Source: JANQJD01 sp965601685
GTDB lineage: Bacteria; Pseudomonadota; Alphaproteobacteria; Rhodospirillales; Rhodospirillaceae
Assembly: GCA_965601685.1 (NCBI GenBank)
Contig: CBFCWI010000002.1
Location: forward strand, 186,001-250,000
Length of the DNA stretch: 64,000 nucleotides
Direction: 5' to 3'
A model generated the notes under the pieces. The model made no database searches. It was not told the DNA's origin and saw nothing but the letters and a program-made list of their open reading frames with translations. Made by a program: the position numbers and the translations under genes. Numbering within the stretch: the first letter of the stretch is position 1; every line of letters starts with the position of its first letter. Positions 62,535 to 64,000 of the stretch are shown here, piece by piece.

Positions 62535-63140
62535 GCGACAGTCTCCTAGTACGATGTTCCCAAAAAACCTGACCGCCAGATCTGGCTACCTACTGCCTGG
62601 CAGCGTAGTGTGGGTAGTCAAGCCAACCAGGCATATCTTAACGAGATGCTCCCTCTCTGCCTGGACACCGTTGCAAGATAGGGTCTCAAGGCGTAAAGGC
62701 AAGAGGCTCATGTTATTATGAGCTTGCCATTGCATGCTCTGTAGTGAACAGCAGATCAAGCACTTTTGCGCTTACCAGTAGCAACATCAAGGAGTGGAAG
62801 ATGAGCCCACGTTAGACTCGAGACTCTACATAATCTAAAAGTGATTATCGTTATGGACAACAAGACACGCTCTTCTGACCGATGCTATGTAGCTGCTACA
62901 CTGGTTAGACTATCTATTCATGCGAGACGGCGTTCGTGAAATACGCGTGGGCATCTGATATGCCCTTATGACACCGCCATGCTAGAGTCGCGTAGGCTAT
63001 CAGAATAGCCTTTGAAAAGGCCATGTCATTTATTTCCCATCTTGTGCTATGTTAGAAAAGAACGCTAATAGGCTGCTGTGGTTTACACGTGTTTTCTACA
63101 TTGTTGCGTCTGTCCGGCTGAGACGGAAGGAGCGGCAGGG
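62535..63140. other. Divergent intergenic stretch before prs (606 bases)
   Basis: No gene is seen. Two small perfect hairpins lie close together: GGGCAT-ctgat-ATGCCC (62949-62965) and GGCTAT-caga-ATAGCC (62995-63010). They may belong to the prs leader; no promoter could be assigned. Confidence 0.45.
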
Positions 63141-64000
63141 ATGAAGATCCTAACGGGCAATTCTAATCGCCCCCTGGCAGAAGCAGTAGCGAGTTATTTA
63201 ACCCTTGACCTCACTCGGGCTAGCATACGTCGCTTCTCTGACATGGAGGTTTTCGTAGAAATCCACGAAAACGTGCGTGGTGAGGATGTATTCGTTGTAC
63301 AGTCTATATCCTATCCAGCGAACGACAATCTTATGGAACTGCTTGTAACGCTTGACGCTTTGAAGCGCGGCTCAGCACGCCGTATCACAGCAGTTGTTCC
63401 ATATTTTGGTTATGCACGTCAAGATCGCAAAACTGGCCCCCGTACCCCGATTTCGGCAAAATTGGTTGCCAACCTGATTCATACCGCCGGTGCAAGTCGT
63501 GTACTCACACTGGATTTGCATTCGGGGCAGATTCAGGGATTTTTTGATATCCCACTCGATAACCTGTATGCTGCTCCGGTGTTCACTAAGGACATCGAGA
63601 GCCACTTTAATGGAGAAGACGTCATGGTAGTCTCCCCTGACGTCGGTGGCGTAGTGCGGGCGCGGGCAGTCGCCAAACGGCTAGAAGCCGATCTCGCTAT
63701 CATAGATAAGCGACGCGAGCGTGCAGGCGTCTCTGAGGTGGTGAATATTATTGGTGATATCAAGGGCCGTCGCTGCATCATGGTTGATGACATCGTCGAT
63801 TCGGCAGGTACTCTATGCCACGCTGCAGTCGCCCTGCATGCCGCTGGCGCGGCAGCGGTGCACGGCTATGTCACCCACGGTGTTTTGTCTGGCGGTGCTG
63901 TGGAAAGGGTAACGGTCTCACCACTCGAGTCTCTGATTATCACCGACAGCATCCAGGCCACTGCAGCTGTGCGCCAGGCGCATAACATCCATCAGCTCCC
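63141..64000 (+). CDS. prs: Ribose-phosphate pyrophosphokinase, 3' partial
   Basis: Makes PRPP from ribose 5-phosphate and ATP for nucleotides, histidine and tryptophan. The window cuts it after about 286 codons of the usual 310-315. GNSNRPLAEAVASYL begins the protein; FSDMEVFVEIHENVRG and YFGYARQDRK form the ATP site, HSGQIQGFFDIP follows, and the PRPP loop is VDDIVDSAGTL. GGAAGGAG lies 8 bases before the ATG at 63141. Confidence 0.96.
   Translation, partial: MKILTGNSNRPLAEAVASYLTLDLTRASIRRFSDMEVFVEIHENVRGEDVFVVQSISYPANDNLMELLVTLDALKRGSARRITAVVPYFGYARQDRKTGPRTPISAKLVANLIHTAGASRVLTLDLHSGQIQGFFDIPLDNLYAAPVFTKDIESHFNGEDVMVVSPDVGGVVRARAVAKRLEADLAIIDKRRERAGVSEVVNIIGDIKGRRCIMVDDIVDSAGTLCHAAVALHAAGAAAVHGYVTHGVLSGGAVERVTVSPLESLIITDSIQATAAVRQAHNIHQL

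Overview
This 64 kb window comes from an alphaproteobacterial chromosome, most likely Rhodospirillales-like. It carries markers specific to that class: a GcrA cell-cycle regulator, an Irr-type Fur protein, an SspB-alpha adaptor, the NDUFA12 / MlaD / DUF2155 cluster, the ftsX-ftsE / MJ0042 zinc-ribbon block, and a circularly permuted two-piece tmRNA. I count 52 protein genes that look intact or run off an edge, one decayed regulator (Rrf2), and one RNA gene (ssrA). I found no tRNA, rRNA, insertion sequence, prophage, plasmid gene, restriction system, toxin-antitoxin pair or CRISPR array. My gene list covers about 80 % of the bases, which is low for a free-living bacterium. Many gaps of 0.3-1.5 kb hold no readable gene, and several usual gene partners are missing at their usual places. 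I infer a genome undergoing reduction, possibly host-associated. A thiotrophic Rhodospirillales symbiont of the Candidatus Riegeria kind would fit, but that name is a guess.

Layout. 0-7 kb: glnE (5' cut by the window), dnaB, the mlaEF lipid transporter, a phospholipid N-methyltransferase. 7.6-13.8 kb: a MarC-family protein, cobC and cobD for the cobalamin nucleotide arm, argD-argF, plsC. 14-21 kb: ftsE-ftsX, a zinc-ribbon protein, a CbbY-like phosphatase, the NDUFA12-mlaD-mlaD-DUF2155 cluster and aroQ. 21-25 kb: a cupin, an alpha/beta hydrolase, thpR, rluB. 24.8-27.5 kb: ssrA, sspB and class I fumarase. 27.5-37 kb: proA, an ArnT-like glycosyltransferase, amiC-mrcA, a hydrolase, a GT4 glycosyltransferase. 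37-42 kb: gcrA, cobK, xthA and the aepY-phnW pair for 2-aminoethylphosphonate. 42-45 kb: a decayed Rrf2 regulator, a cysteine-free DsrC/TusE-like protein, suhB, efp. 45-53 kb: cbiX-cobH-cobL (corrin ring), lysA, irr, a nitronate monooxygenase-like flavoprotein, then a 1.5 kb gap. 53.7-64 kb: carB-greA, a pterin dehydratase, a Lon-related protease, a quinone oxidoreductase, and prs (3' cut by the window).

How the genes fit together. Six cobalamin genes lie in three places. Envelope building (PBP1A, AmiC, FtsEX, PlsC, Mla, phosphonate and glycosyl transferases) is well represented. Arginine, proline, lysine, carbamoyl-phosphate and shikimate steps remain. Ribosome rescue (ssrA) and its ClpXP adaptor (sspB) sit side by side. 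The most unusual items are the permuted tmRNA with a very compact ANDN...ALAA tag next to sspB; the DsrC/TusE homologue with no cysteine, next to a regulator scrambled by frameshifts; an AEP pathway pair without its PEP mutase nearby; and a recurring signature of 10-17 bp perfect tandem duplications.
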